Shown here one piece after another: positions 51,089-59,510 of a stretch of DNA of 64,000 nucleotides. The notes under the pieces are model-generated. The model was not told the DNA's origin. It worked only from the letters and a program-made list of their open reading frames with translations, and made no database searches. The position numbers and the translations under genes are program-made. Every line of letters begins with the position of its first letter. Positions within the stretch are counted from its first letter, which is position 1. Source of the stretch: Methylovirgula ligni (GTDB lineage Bacteria; Pseudomonadota; Alphaproteobacteria; Rhizobiales; Beijerinckiaceae); NCBI RefSeq assembly GCF_004135935.1, contig NZ_CP025086.1:1550001-1614000 (forward strand), written 5' to 3'.

Positions 51089-52273
51089 CTAAGCGATTTC
51101 ATCAATTTTCGCGTCGGAATTTTTTGTCTCATCCGTTTGGGGGATGTTCGCCGCCTTGCAGATGTAGCCGGCGAGCGCGGCAAAATCAGCGCGCATCTGC
51201 TCGAAGGAAAAGGCCAGCGCGAAGATGCGCTCGGCCGTGTCGGTTGATAAGTTCCGCAACAGGCCGTCGCTGCGAAGGCCGGTAAAAGTCTCCGAAAAGG
51301 CGGCATAAGCCGTCTCGATCCCGGCGAGCGGCGGCGGCGCGCGGCGTGCCATCAACGCGGCGGCGCTCCCCTGTAGAAAGTCCCGCGCGGCGGCGCCGAA
51401 TTGGTCGATCGGCCCGTCGAGATGCTGCAGGATGTCGGGGGGCAAAGGCTCAGCCGCGGCACGGCCCACCATGACAATATCGTGACGCAGGCGCAGAACG
51501 AGATCGATCAGCGGCTGCGGGTCCGGGTCTACATTGAAATAGGCGGATCGTTCCCGCGCCGCTTCGGTGCTGACCGCGGCCAATTGCCGGAACGCGGCGC
51601 CGATCTCGCCTTGCAGACGCCGGGCCGGCGTATCGGGACGGCGGGCGTGCATATCCGCGATGAGCACCGGCAGCAGATCGGACATTTTGGCGAGAATTCG
51701 CGCCACGGCTTCGTAGAGGAGGTTATGGGCGCGTTGCGGCAGCACGAAGAAGGAGACGGCGAGCGCCGCCATGCAGCCGACCGCCACTTCGATGACCCGG
51801 AAGAAAGCCGATTGCGCCGAACTCGCATGCGTGACGGTCGGCAGAAGCAGCACCATCACGGCGGTGAAGGGCGCGGCGGCGAAGCGCGAATTGGCGCTCG
51901 CGAGCAACGAGAGAGGCGCGATCGCGATCGCCAGGGTGATGGCGATTTCGAGATTGGTGGCATGCGGCATGATCATGCCGACAATGCCGCTGTAAACGCC
52001 GCCGCCGATCGTTCCGATCATGTAATCGACCGTCGCGATCAGCGATTTGCCGACGCTCAACTGCGTCACGATCACCGAGGTCAGCACGGCCCAGAGCGCC
52101 CAGGGCAGATGCAATAATTGCGAAAGGCCGAAGGCGAGGACGGCGGCGACGGTCATGCGCAGACTGTGGCGCACTTGCAGCCGCCGTCCCGCCAGACCCG
52201 CCGACGCCCAAGCCCGGTCCAAATAAGCGCGCGCCTGCTCCAAAGAAGCGTGCGCCCGCGTTGAAAATGCCAT
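51089..52273 (-). CDS. FUSC-family membrane protein
   Basis: A 394-residue protein with about six helices in residues 38-175, including RMTVAAVLAFGLSQLL, WALWAVLTSVIVTQLSVGKSL and GTIGGGVYSGIVG, as in FUSC/aromatic acid exporter family proteins (fusaric acid resistance type). The rest is a soluble helical cytoplasmic part. Known relatives export aromatic acids or act in envelope stress. It is shorter than full FUSC proteins, which have two repeats. ATG 52273 follows AAGGA. It lies 17 bp behind the HdeD gene in the same direction. Confidence 0.85.
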   Translation of the reverse strand: MAFSTRAHASLEQARAYLDRAWASAGLAGRRLQVRHSLRMTVAAVLAFGLSQLLHLPWALWAVLTSVIVTQLSVGKSLIATVDYMIGTIGGGVYSGIVGMIMPHATNLEIAITLAIAIAPLSLLASANSRFAAAPFTAVMVLLLPTVTHASSAQSAFFRVIEVAVGCMAALAVSFFVLPQRAHNLLYEAVARILAKMSDLLPVLIADMHARRPDTPARRLQGEIGAAFRQLAAVSTEAARERSAYFNVDPDPQPLIDLVLRLRHDIVMVGRAAAEPLPPDILQHLDGPIDQFGAAARDFLQGSAAALMARRAPPPLAGIETAYAAFSETFTGLRSDGLLRNLSTDTAERIFALAFSFEQMRADFAALAGYICKAANIPQTDETKNSDAKIDEIA

Positions 52274-52290
52274 CCGCTTCCTTTGCCCGG

Positions 52291-52875
52291 TCAGGTCGGC
52301 GGCAAAAGCTTTTTGGCGTCGAGGGCGATGACGATGAGGCTCGCGCCGCCGAACACCAGATTGATGCCGAGGAGCAGACCGATCGCCCAGACGGCCGAAC
52401 TCGGCAGTTGCAGGAAGATCATCGCGGCAAGAATGATATCGACCACGCCGCTCGTCACCAGCCAACCCCAGCGGCCGGGCAGGCTCTGCCGGTTTTCGCT
52501 GGCGAAGACGATCGAGGAAAAGCCCTCGATGACGAAGAACACGATCAGCAGCAGCGTGAGAGACACGGCGCCGTTGACCGGCTTGGCGATCAGCAGGAAG
52601 CCGACCACAAGGGCCAGGATCGCCGACAGCAGTGACCACCAGAAGCCGGGGGCCGGGCGGGTGGAAAAGGTCGAAACGAGACCCACGACGCCGCTGATCA
52701 GCAGCAGCCAGCCGAAGAAGATCGTAAACGCCAGGGTCGCGATCAGCGGGACGGCGATGGCCGCTACGCCGAGCAGGATCAAGACGATCCCTTCAATAAG
52801 AAAATAGGTCGAATGGCGCTTGAGCGTCGACTCGACACGTTGCTCCACGCCATCGAGCGTTGAGTTAAGGCTCAT
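52291..52875 (-). CDS. HdeD-family acid-resistance membrane protein
   Basis: A 194-residue protein with six helices in three pairs (GIVLILLGVAAIAVP, FGWLLLISGVVGLV, SLLSAILALVVGFLLI, TLLLIVFFVIEG, TSGVVDIILAAMIFLQ, GLLLGINLVFGG). This matches the DUF308/HdeD family, which in E. coli helps acid resistance at high cell density. ATG 52875 has GGGGAG nine bases upstream. It is first in a two-gene operon with the FUSC gene and divergent from the small gene at 53074. Confidence 0.88.
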   Translation of the reverse strand: MSLNSTLDGVEQRVESTLKRHSTYFLIEGIVLILLGVAAIAVPLIATLAFTIFFGWLLLISGVVGLVSTFSTRPAPGFWWSLLSAILALVVGFLLIAKPVNGAVSLTLLLIVFFVIEGFSSIVFASENRQSLPGRWGWLVTSGVVDIILAAMIFLQLPSSAVWAIGLLLGINLVFGGASLIVIALDAKKLLPPT

Positions 52876-53073
52876 GATGCATCTCCCCTTTAACGATGAC
52901 CGACTCTGGCACTCTAGCCTAATAACGATCCTCCCGCCTCTGCGGCAGGTCAAATGGGAAGCGGGGAGACGGTTTACGGGCGTTTTCGCGGCCCCGGACT
53001 TTAAGGCCCCTTGACGGCGCCGCACCGATTGCGATGAATGATCCCGTATGAAGAGCCGTTAAGGGGAGGAACC

Positions 53074-53220
53074 ATGGCTAGCCAGCTTACCGCCGCACCG
53101 TCCGATGCCGCCGATTTTGCCGAGCATCTCCATACCTATCGGCTGTTCATCAACGGAATGAAATACGGCGCCATTATCGTGGCCCTGATCCTGGTCGTTC
53201 TCGCCATCGTAACCCTATAG
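53074..53220 (+). CDS. aa3-type cytochrome c oxidase subunit IV-like small protein
   Basis: A 48-residue protein starting at ATG 53074 behind a strong AAGGGGAGGA site. It has a short polar N-terminus, the AEHLHTYRLFINGMKYG segment and one hydrophobic helix (about residues 28-47). This fits the small bacterial aa3 cytochrome oxidase subunit IV family (COX4_pro_2). In several Hyphomicrobiales such a gene lies just before the transhydrogenase genes, as here, although no oxidase genes are nearby. It may be a transhydrogenase-associated protein mis-named by homology. Confidence 0.7.
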   Translation: MASQLTAAPSDAADFAEHLHTYRLFINGMKYGAIIVALILVVLAIVTL

Positions 53221-53234
53221 AATCACATCATTTT

Positions 53235-53279
53235 CTGCCCAGCCGCCTATCTCGGCCGGTGGCCGCGCGGCTGTGGCAG
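53235..53279 (+). promoter_or_regulatory. Hairpin in the pntAA leader
   Basis: CTGCCCAGCCGC pairs with GCGGCTGTGGCAG, one base bulged, around an inner GGCCGGTGGCC. It lies 15 bp after the small-gene stop and just before a seven-codon reading frame. It could end most transcripts of the small gene or affect pntAA expression. Confidence 0.4.
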
Positions 53280-53287
53280 GGAGGAAC

Positions 53288-53311
53288 ATGCCTTCGCCGG
53301 ATTCGCGATAG
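53288..53311 (+). CDS. Possible seven-codon leader peptide before pntAA
   Basis: The frame reads Met-Pro-Ser-Pro-Asp-Ser-Arg-stop. The site GGGAGGA lies four bases before the ATG, a stronger ribosome binding site than pntAA has. The stop is 64 bases before the pntAA start. The frame is so short that chance cannot be ruled out. Confidence 0.3.
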   Translation: MPSPDSR

Positions 53312-53375
53312 CGGGGCCTGCGGAAGCGCGCATTTTGTCCTTTTGATTTTACTCATGTGATCGGAAGTCCATCCC

Positions 53376-54515
53376 ATGCGTATAGCCGTGCCTGCCGAAA
53401 CCGACCCCGCCGAAGCCAGGGTCGCCGCGACGCCGGAGACCGTTAAGAAATTCATCGGACTGGGCGCGAGCGTTACAGTCGAATCGGGGGCGGGGCTCAA
53501 ATCCTCGTTTCTCGACGCCGATTACAGTGCCGCCGGCGCCACCATCGCGCAAGGCCCGGCGGCGACCCTCGCGGATGCCGATATCATCCTGCGCGTGCGC
53601 CGGCCGGCCGGTTCGGAACTCGCCGGTGCCAAAAAAGGCGCGCTGCTGCTCGCTATTCTCGACCCCTACGGCCATGTCGACGCGCTGCAGCAATTGGCCG
53701 ACGCGGGTGTCGATGCCTTCGCCATGGAGCTGACGCCGCGCATCACCCGCGCGCAGGTGATGGACGTGCTATCGAGCCAGGCAAATCTCGCCGGCTATCG
53801 TGCGGTCATCGATGCCGCCGCCGAATATGGCCGCGCCGTGCCGATGATGATGACGGCGGCGGGCACGGTGCCGGCGGCCAAGGCCTTCATCATGGGCGTC
53901 GGCGTCGCCGGATTGCAGGCGATCGCGACCGCGCGGCGGATCGGCGCCATCGTCACCGCGACCGACGTGCGGCCCGCGACCAAGGAGCAGGTCGAATCGC
54001 TCGGCGCCAAATTTATCGCCGTCGAGGACGAGGAATTCAAACAGGCCGAGACGGCCGGCGGCTATGCCAAGGAAATGTCGGCCGCCTATCAGGAAAAACA
54101 GAAGGCGCTGACCGCCTCGCATATCGCCAAGCAGGACATCGTCATCACCACGGCACTGATCCCCGGGCGCCCGGCGCCGAAGCTCATCACCGAGGACATG
54201 ATCGCGGCGATGCGGCCGGGCTCGGTGATCGTCGATCTCGCCGCCGAGCGCGGCGGCAATACGGCGCTGACACGCCCCGGCGAGAAATTCGTGACCGGCA
54301 ATGGCGTTACCATTCTCGGCTATCTCAATATCGCCGGCCGGCTCGCGGCGACCGCCTCCTCGCTCTATGCGCGCAATCTGCTCGCCTTTGCCGACGCCTT
54401 CATCGACAAGACGAACAAGACGCTCGCCGTCAATTGGGACGATGAGATCGTCAAGGCGACCTTGCTGACCAAGGACGGCGCGCTCGTCCATCCCAATTTC
54501 CAAAAGCCCGCCTGA
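53376..54515 (+). CDS. pntAA: Re/Si-specific NAD(P)+ transhydrogenase subunit alpha part 1
   Basis: A 379-residue soluble subunit (domain I) that binds NAD(H). [18 protein letters not shown] at the N-terminus, [26 protein letters not shown] and the Rossmann segment [19 protein letters not shown] with the following TDVRP are typical of PntA and alanine dehydrogenase. A mobile loop and [17 protein letters not shown] follow. With PntAB and PntB it couples proton entry to hydride transfer from NADH to NADP+. Three genes in a row (20-bp gap, then six bp) form one operon, the split alpha arrangement seen in Alphaproteobacteria. Confidence 0.93.
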   Translation: MRIAVPAETDPAEARVAATPETVKKFIGLGASVTVESGAGLKSSFLDADYSAAGATIAQGPAATLADADIILRVRRPAGSELAGAKKGALLLAILDPYGHVDALQQLADAGVDAFAMELTPRITRAQVMDVLSSQANLAGYRAVIDAAAEYGRAVPMMMTAAGTVPAAKAFIMGVGVAGLQAIATARRIGAIVTATDVRPATKEQVESLGAKFIAVEDEEFKQAETAGGYAKEMSAAYQEKQKALTASHIAKQDIVITTALIPGRPAPKLITEDMIAAMRPGSVIVDLAAERGGNTALTRPGEKFVTGNGVTILGYLNIAGRLAATASSLYARNLLAFADAFIDKTNKTLAVNWDDEIVKATLLTKDGALVHPNFQKPA

Positions 54516-54535
54516 CCGCGTTCGGGAGTAGACAT

Positions 54536-54985
54536 ATGGCGAATGAAACTCCGCAGCAGCTTCTCGACCACGCGAAGGCCGCGGCGGCGGCCGCGCAGCA
54601 CGCAGCAGATGCCGCGCAAGGCTATGCCGACCAGCTCTCGCATATCGCCGGCGCGACGGCGCATGCCGCGACCGGCGGGGCGGTCGATCCCTTCGTCTTC
54701 CGCTTCGCGATCTTCGTGCTCGCGGTCTTCGTCGGCTATTTCGTCGTCTGGGCGGTCACGCCCGCCCTGCATACGCCGCTGATGTCGGTGACGAACGCGA
54801 TCTCCTCGGTCATCGTCGTCGGCGCGCTGCTCTCGGTCGGCGTCGACGTCTCGACGCCGGGCGATGACGGCTCGATTCTTGCGCGCATCTTCGGCTTCAT
54901 CGCGCTCATCCTCGCCTCGGTGAACATATTTGGCGGCTTCCTCGTCACCGAGCGAATGCTGTCGATGTACAAGAAGAAGGGTTGA
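54536..54985 (+). CDS. pntAB: NAD(P)+ transhydrogenase subunit alpha part 2
   Basis: A 149-residue membrane subunit (part of domain II). After an Ala/His-rich N-terminal extension of about 55 residues ([20 protein letters not shown]) there are three to four helices: [43 protein letters not shown], and [21 protein letters not shown]. The last matches the end of PntA ([15 protein letters not shown]). The extension makes it longer than common PntAB proteins. GGGAG lies eight bases before ATG 54536. It pairs with PntB in the proton channel. Confidence 0.92.
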   Translation: MANETPQQLLDHAKAAAAAAQHAADAAQGYADQLSHIAGATAHAATGGAVDPFVFRFAIFVLAVFVGYFVVWAVTPALHTPLMSVTNAISSVIVVGALLSVGVDVSTPGDDGSILARIFGFIALILASVNIFGGFLVTERMLSMYKKKG

Positions 54986-54990
54986 TCGAG

Positions 54991-56388
54991 ATGTCCGGCA
55001 ATCTCGCCGCCCTGCTTTATCTCGCCTCGGGCGTTCTTTTCATCCTGGCCCTGCGCGGCCTCTCCTCGCCGTCGACCTCGCGGCGCGGCAATCTTTTCGG
55101 CATCGTCGGCATGGCCATCGCCATCGTCACGACGCTGCTCTATCGCCTGCCGTCGGGGCTCTCGGCCTGGATTTTCGTCGTCGCCGGCATTGCCATCGGC
55201 GGCGGCATCGGCGCCTGGCGGGCGCGTACCGTGGCGATGACGGCCATGCCGCAGCTCGTCGCCTCATTTCACGCGCTGGTCGGCCTCGCCGCCGTCTTCG
55301 TCGCGGCGGGCGCGCTCTATGCGCCGCAGGCCTTCGGCATCGGCACACCGGGTGACATCCACACCCAGAGCCTGATCGAAATGTCGATCGGCCTCGCCAT
55401 CGGCGCCATCACCTTCACCGGCTCCGTCATCGCCTTCCTCAAGCTCGATGGGCGCATGTCCGGCGCGCCGATCCTGCTGCCGCAACGCCACGCGATCAAT
55501 ATCGCGCTGGCGGTGCTGCTCGTCGTGCTCATCGTACTGTTTGTGACGAGCCAGAACCCGCTGCTGTTCTGGCTGATCGCCATCGTCTCCTTCGTCATCG
55601 GCCTCTTGATCATCGTGCCGATCGGCGGCGCCGACATGCCGGTCGTCGTCTCGATGCTCAATTCCTATTCCGGCTGGGCGGCGGCGGGCATCGGCTTCAC
55701 GCTCGGCAATCTGGCGCTCATCATCACCGGCGCCCTTGTCGGCTCCTCGGGCGCGATCCTTTCCTACATCATGTGCAAGGCGATGAACCGCTCCTTCATC
55801 TCGGTGATCCTCGGCGGTTTCGGCGGCGAGACAGCGGCCGCCGCGGGCCATGTCGAGACGCGGCCGGTGAAGCAGGGCTCGGCGGAGGATGCCGCCTTCA
55901 TTCTGGAGAATGCCGGCAAGGTGATCATCGTGCCGGGCTACGGCATGGCGGTGGCACAGGCGCAGCACGCTTTGCGCGAGATGGCCGATCGCCTCAAGAA
56001 AGAGGGCGTTGACGTCAGATATGCGATCCATCCGGTCGCCGGCCGTATGCCCGGCCACATGAACGTGCTGCTGGCCGAGGCCAATGTGCCCTACGACGAA
56101 GTCTTCGAGCTCGAGGACATCAACGCCGAATTCGCCCAGGCCGATGTCGCCTTCGTCATCGGCGCCAATGACGTGACCAATCCGGCGGCGAAGACGGACA
56201 AGACCTCGCCGATCTATGGCATGCCGATCCTCGATGTCGAAAAAGCCAAGACCGTGCTCTTCATCAAACGCGGCATGGGCTCCGGCTATGCCGGCGTCGA
56301 GAACGAACTGTTTTTCAAGCCGAATACAATGATGCTCTTCGGCGACGCCAAGAAGATGGTCGAGAGCATTTTGAAGTCGCTCAGCTAA
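54991..56388 (+). CDS. pntB: NAD(P)+ transhydrogenase subunit beta
   Basis: A 465-residue subunit. The first 260 residues hold eight or nine helices of the proton channel (including NSYSGWAAAGIGFTLGN), then a linker, and residues 290-465 form the NADP(H)-binding domain III with KVIIVPGYGMAVAQAQ, AIHPVAGRMPGHMNVLLAEA, VIGANDVTNPAA and KRGMGSGYAGVEN. ATG 54991 is preferred over a TTG at 54982 that lies too close to the AAGG site. A strong bidirectional hairpin follows the stop. Confidence 0.93.
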   Translation: MSGNLAALLYLASGVLFILALRGLSSPSTSRRGNLFGIVGMAIAIVTTLLYRLPSGLSAWIFVVAGIAIGGGIGAWRARTVAMTAMPQLVASFHALVGLAAVFVAAGALYAPQAFGIGTPGDIHTQSLIEMSIGLAIGAITFTGSVIAFLKLDGRMSGAPILLPQRHAINIALAVLLVVLIVLFVTSQNPLLFWLIAIVSFVIGLLIIVPIGGADMPVVVSMLNSYSGWAAAGIGFTLGNLALIITGALVGSSGAILSYIMCKAMNRSFISVILGGFGGETAAAAGHVETRPVKQGSAEDAAFILENAGKVIIVPGYGMAVAQAQHALREMADRLKKEGVDVRYAIHPVAGRMPGHMNVLLAEANVPYDEVFELEDINAEFAQADVAFVIGANDVTNPAAKTDKTSPIYGMPILDVEKAKTVLFIKRGMGSGYAGVENELFFKPNTMMLFGDAKKMVESILKSLS

Positions 56389-56393
56389 ACAGG

Positions 56394-56434
56394 ACGGTGA
56401 AGCAATCCGGCGACGATCCGGATTGCTTCGCGTC
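56394..56434. terminator. Bidirectional CAATCC-type palindrome between pntB and the copper oxidase
   Basis: GAAGCAATCCGG (56399-56410) and CCGGATTGCTTC (56418-56429) are perfect 12-bp arms around a seven-base loop, with GGACG/CGTCC outside. It belongs to the same repeat type as 35038-35112. Both flanking genes end here, so it probably stops transcription from both sides. Confidence 0.7.
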
Positions 56435-56446
56435 CGGCGCTATCGG

Positions 56447-57877
56447 CTAGCCGACCCCTTCATAGCTCACATAAGTCATCATCCCTGCCGCCATGTGATA
56501 GAGGTTATGGCAGTGCAGGGGCCAATGGCCAGGATTGTCGGCGTCGAAGGCAATCGTCACATCCGCCATCGACGGCACGAACACCGTGTCGCGCACGGCG
56601 CCGGCGAACCGCTTTCCGTCGATGGCGACGACCTGGAAATGGTGCCCGTGCAGGTGCATCGGGTGCGCCATCATCGAATTGTTCTTCAATGCGATCTCGA
56701 CACGCTGGCCGCGTTTCACGCGCAGCGCAGTGCTGTCTGACAGGCCCCAGCGATAGCCGGCCATGTCGCCGGTCAGGCTGAGCGAGAATCGTTGGTCTGC
56801 TGTGCGGGCGGTGAGCGGCGCGCGGGCGCGAAGCCGCCGTTCAAGGCCGAGGTTGAGCGCCGGCGTCTCGCGATCGCCTTCCACGGCAAGCTTGCGGACG
56901 GCTGCGCCCGGCGTCGCGAGCACGATTCCGGCCCGCTCGCGCGCGCCTTCGCGCAGCGCGAGGATTGGCCAGGCGCCTCGCGCCGGCAGGTGCAGACGCA
57001 GATCGAGCCGCTGTCCCATCGAAATCGGAAAGGCGGTGCCGGCAATGGGCGCGACATCCTGCCCATCGACGGCGATGAGTTCAGCGGGCAGGCCGCCGGT
57101 GCTGATCATGAAGCTGGTCGCGGTGGCCCCGTTGATGAGGCGCAGGCGCACCCGGCCACCTTTCTCGACCTGTACAACATCGGGGTCGGCAAGGGTCCGG
57201 TCATTGGCGAGATAAGCGTCGAAATCGATGTCGTTGAGGTCCATCGCCATGCCCGGCATATCCATGTGCGACATGTCCATGTTGGGGCTGACCTTCATCA
57301 TCTGCTGCACATCCATGCCGGACATGTTGCCGCCGCCCTTGCCCGCGGTCAGCCGGGCGAGCAATTCCTTGGCCGGCGTGAAGGAAAAGTCGTGCAGCAG
57401 AATCACGATCTCCTGCTCGTCCTGCTTCACGTCACCAATGGTACGGACGATCAGCGGCGCAGCCAGCAGGTTCTGCTCCTGCAGCGTATGGGCATGCATC
57501 CAATGGGTGCCGCCGGCGCCGGCGGGGAAGGTATAGCGCCGGGGTTCACCCGGTTTCAGCGGCGGCGCCGGATTGTCGGGCACACCGTCCATCTTCCAGG
57601 GCGGCGTCAGGCCGTGCCAGTGGACAAGCGTCGGCGCGGCGATGTCATTGGTGAGTGTCACGTCGAAGGCAGAGCCTGCCTGCAGTGTCAGGCCGGTCAT
57701 GCCGTCCGGCTGTGCGAGTCCGAAGACGCGGGCCGCCTTGCCGTTGATCTCCAAGGTTCGATTGACGATGGCAAGGCGCCGGGATGGTGCGTCGGCACGG
57801 GCGGGATGGGCAAAGCCTGACGTGCCGAGCGCCGCAGCGCCGGCCATCAAGCCGTTGAGAAAATCACGACGATTCAT
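56447..57877 (-). CDS. Multicopper oxidase, Tat-exported
   Basis: A 476-residue multicopper oxidase. The signal MNRRDFLNGLMAGAAA has a twin-arginine motif. Copper ligands are at HWHG (His86, His88), THWMHAH (His125, His128 and His130 region), HPMHLHGHHF and the C-terminal HCHNLYHMAAGMM (Cys456 and His461, with axial Met466). A methionine-rich insert at about 185-212 (MSGMDVQQMM, MDMSHMDMPGM) is typical of copper-tolerance oxidases such as CopA and CueO. It oxidises Cu(I) or organic substrates in the periplasm with oxygen. A DUF2946-like gene lies 64 bp upstream on the same strand. Confidence 0.92.
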   Translation of the reverse strand: MNRRDFLNGLMAGAAALGTSGFAHPARADAPSRRLAIVNRTLEINGKAARVFGLAQPDGMTGLTLQAGSAFDVTLTNDIAAPTLVHWHGLTPPWKMDGVPDNPAPPLKPGEPRRYTFPAGAGGTHWMHAHTLQEQNLLAAPLIVRTIGDVKQDEQEIVILLHDFSFTPAKELLARLTAGKGGGNMSGMDVQQMMKVSPNMDMSHMDMPGMAMDLNDIDFDAYLANDRTLADPDVVQVEKGGRVRLRLINGATATSFMISTGGLPAELIAVDGQDVAPIAGTAFPISMGQRLDLRLHLPARGAWPILALREGARERAGIVLATPGAAVRKLAVEGDRETPALNLGLERRLRARAPLTARTADQRFSLSLTGDMAGYRWGLSDSTALRVKRGQRVEIALKNNSMMAHPMHLHGHHFQVVAIDGKRFAGAVRDTVFVPSMADVTIAFDADNPGHWPLHCHNLYHMAAGMMTYVSYEGVG

Positions 57878-57941
57878 GTTTTTGTCCTCGTTTCGGGCCG
57901 GCAGGCCGGCGCACTGATGGAAGCGCCAAAGGCGCGGAGCA

Positions 57942-58289
57942 TCAGACGAGGTGGCGCGGCGGTCCGAGCGCAGGCGGCAGCGCAATGCCGTGGCTGTCCC
58001 AATTCTGCCGGACATATCTTTGCCGGCCGGCCGCGGGAAGCCGCAAAGCGATCGTTTCTTCGGCACGGAGTAGGACGATCCCGCAGATGCCGCAGCAAGA
58101 TCGCTGGCCGTCGTGGTGGGGTGCGGCGTGATGGCAATGGGCTATCGGCGAGGCGGAGAGCTGCGCGGCAGGGCCCGCAGTGCAAAGTGGCGCTTGCATC
58201 GCCGATGCTGGCGTAAAGCCGATTCCGCACGCGATGAGGATGAGAGGCAGAACGCGCCAGCGCGGCAGTCTGTGCCAAAACCCGATCAT
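57942..58289 (-). CDS. Secreted His/Cys-rich protein, DUF2946-like
   Basis: A 115-residue protein with a signal peptide or N-terminal helix (about residues 12-31). The short mature part has HCHHAAPHHDGQRSCCGICG: five His and three Cys in 20 residues, a likely metal site. The end ALGPPRHLV recalls the GPP terminus of DUF2946 proteins, which often stand beside copper or TonB genes. ATG 58289 lies five to six bases after GGAAG. Its place before the multicopper oxidase suggests a copper-handling role, which is inference. Confidence 0.7.
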   Translation of the reverse strand: MIGFWHRLPRWRVLPLILIACGIGFTPASAMQAPLCTAGPAAQLSASPIAHCHHAAPHHDGQRSCCGICGIVLLRAEETIALRLPAAGRQRYVRQNWDSHGIALPPALGPPRHLV

Positions 58290-58364
58290 TGACGCTTCCC
58301 GACGAGACGCCGGACTTTAAAGCATGGTCGGCGTTCGGCCTTGCGCCCGATTAAGCCGGCGGGG

Positions 58365-59219
58365 TTAAGCGCGTACTCGCGCCTGGCCGTCGCGCGCCAC
58401 TTTGTTGTTAGGGTCGAAGGCGAGGGCGTGGTCGTAGGATTCGGCGGCTTTGGCGCGATTGCCGAGCTTCTCGTAGGCGAGGCCAAGCCCCGCCCAGGCG
58501 TTGGCGTCCTTGTTGTTGACGTTCAGCGCGGCGTTGAAGTCCTCGACCGCCTTGGCCGGCTGGCCGATGGCGATCAGGCTTTCGCCGCGGGCCTCATAGG
58601 GCGCGCCAACGAAGGGGTCGCGGTCGATGGCATTGTCGAAGTCGGTGATCGCCGCCTGGTTGTTGCCCTCGCGCTGGAAGATCAGGCCGCGCGCGTGATA
58701 GGCCTGCGCGCTCTCGGGGTTGAGACGGATCGCGACGTCGAGGTCGGCGCGGGCGGGGTCGAGCTTGCCCTGGGTGCGCAGCAGATTGGCGCGGCCGATA
58801 TAGGCGGGGGCGTGGTTCGGATTCGCGGTGATCGCCTGATCGAAGTCGGCGAGGGCGAGATCGTCGTGATTGGTCTGCCGATAGGCGAGCGCGCGATTGG
58901 TGAGCGCCGCCGCGTCGTTGGGATCGAGATGGACCGCCTGGGTGAAATCGGCGATTGCGTTGTCATATTGGCCGATGCGCGCATAGGCGACGCCGCGGGT
59001 ATTATAGGCTTCGGCGCTGTTCGGATTGCGCTGGATGACATCGGTCAGCGAGGCGATATTCGCCTGCGCCGCTTCCGGCGAAACCGGCGCCACCTCGGCA
59101 ATGCCGGCGCCCGTGGGGCCGAGAGAATTGCCGCTTTCGCACCCGGCGAGGCACAAAGTCGCCAGCAAAAATGCGGGGAGGACGGGGCGTCGAAACAGTA
59201 TCATCGAAATGCAAGTCAT
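58365..59219 (-). CDS. TPR-repeat lipoprotein
   Basis: A 284-residue protein with a lipobox (LCLAGC, Cys27) after a hydrophobic signal, so it is lipid-anchored on the periplasmic side. Six or so TPR motifs cover residues 60-275 (AEAYNTRGVAYARIGQYDNAIADF, ALTNRALAYRQTNHDDLALADF and so on). The family is a general protein-protein scaffold; NlpI-like roles are possible. The start is ambiguous: ATG 59219 and ATG 59204 are copies inside a 15-bp tandem repeat. Neither has a good ribosome binding site; AGGA is 14 bases before the first. Confidence 0.85.
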   Translation of the reverse strand: MTCISMILFRRPVLPAFLLATLCLAGCESGNSLGPTGAGIAEVAPVSPEAAQANIASLTDVIQRNPNSAEAYNTRGVAYARIGQYDNAIADFTQAVHLDPNDAAALTNRALAYRQTNHDDLALADFDQAITANPNHAPAYIGRANLLRTQGKLDPARADLDVAIRLNPESAQAYHARGLIFQREGNNQAAITDFDNAIDRDPFVGAPYEARGESLIAIGQPAKAVEDFNAALNVNNKDANAWAGLGLAYEKLGNRAKAAESYDHALAFDPNNKVARDGQARVRA

Positions 59220-59230
59220 CGAAATGCAAG
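59201..59230. repeat. Two exact 15-bp repeats carrying the start codon of the TPR gene
   Basis: TCATCGAAATGCAAG is present twice in direct tandem (plus strand). On the minus strand each copy brings an ATG in the same frame, giving two possible start codons for the TPR lipoprotein. Confidence 0.9.
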
Positions 59231-59301
59231 TCCTGGATCAGTCCGTTTGAGTGCCAATCTCGAAAAACGGTACGATCAGACGATCGATTCCGGGAACCTT
59301 A

Positions 59302-59350
59302 AGCGGGATTTCTGCAAACCGGTTCCCACTTCTCGCATCCGTCCCGGGAC
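59302..59350. repeat. Degenerate AGCGGGAT-type palindrome
   Basis: GCGGGATTTCTGCAAACCGG followed by TTCCCACTTCTCGCATCC resembles the dispersed palindromes at 39058 and 39818 (GCGGGAT, AAACCGG, CCACTT, CTCGCATC). It lies between the TPR gene and rpsU and looks decayed. Confidence 0.5.
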
Positions 59351-59426
59351 GTCTTTAGGCCCCGGCAATCCGGCAAGATTGCGACGAAGCGCAATCCTGC
59401 CCGCAATTGGCATAACAAACGTCTTT

Positions 59427-59460
59427 TGCAGAAAAAGCGAAAGTGCAGAAAAAGCGAAAG
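59427..59460. repeat. Two exact 17-bp tandem repeats downstream of rpsU
   Basis: TGCAGAAAAAGCGAAAG occurs twice without a gap, 51 bp after the end of the minus-strand rpsU gene. The unit is 17 bp and non-coding, unlike the 15-bp in-frame repeats elsewhere. Confidence 0.85.
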
Positions 59461-59510
59461 CCGCGGAGCATGAAGCCAGCGGCGCCGCTAGGATCAGCGC
59501 AAGCGCAAGA

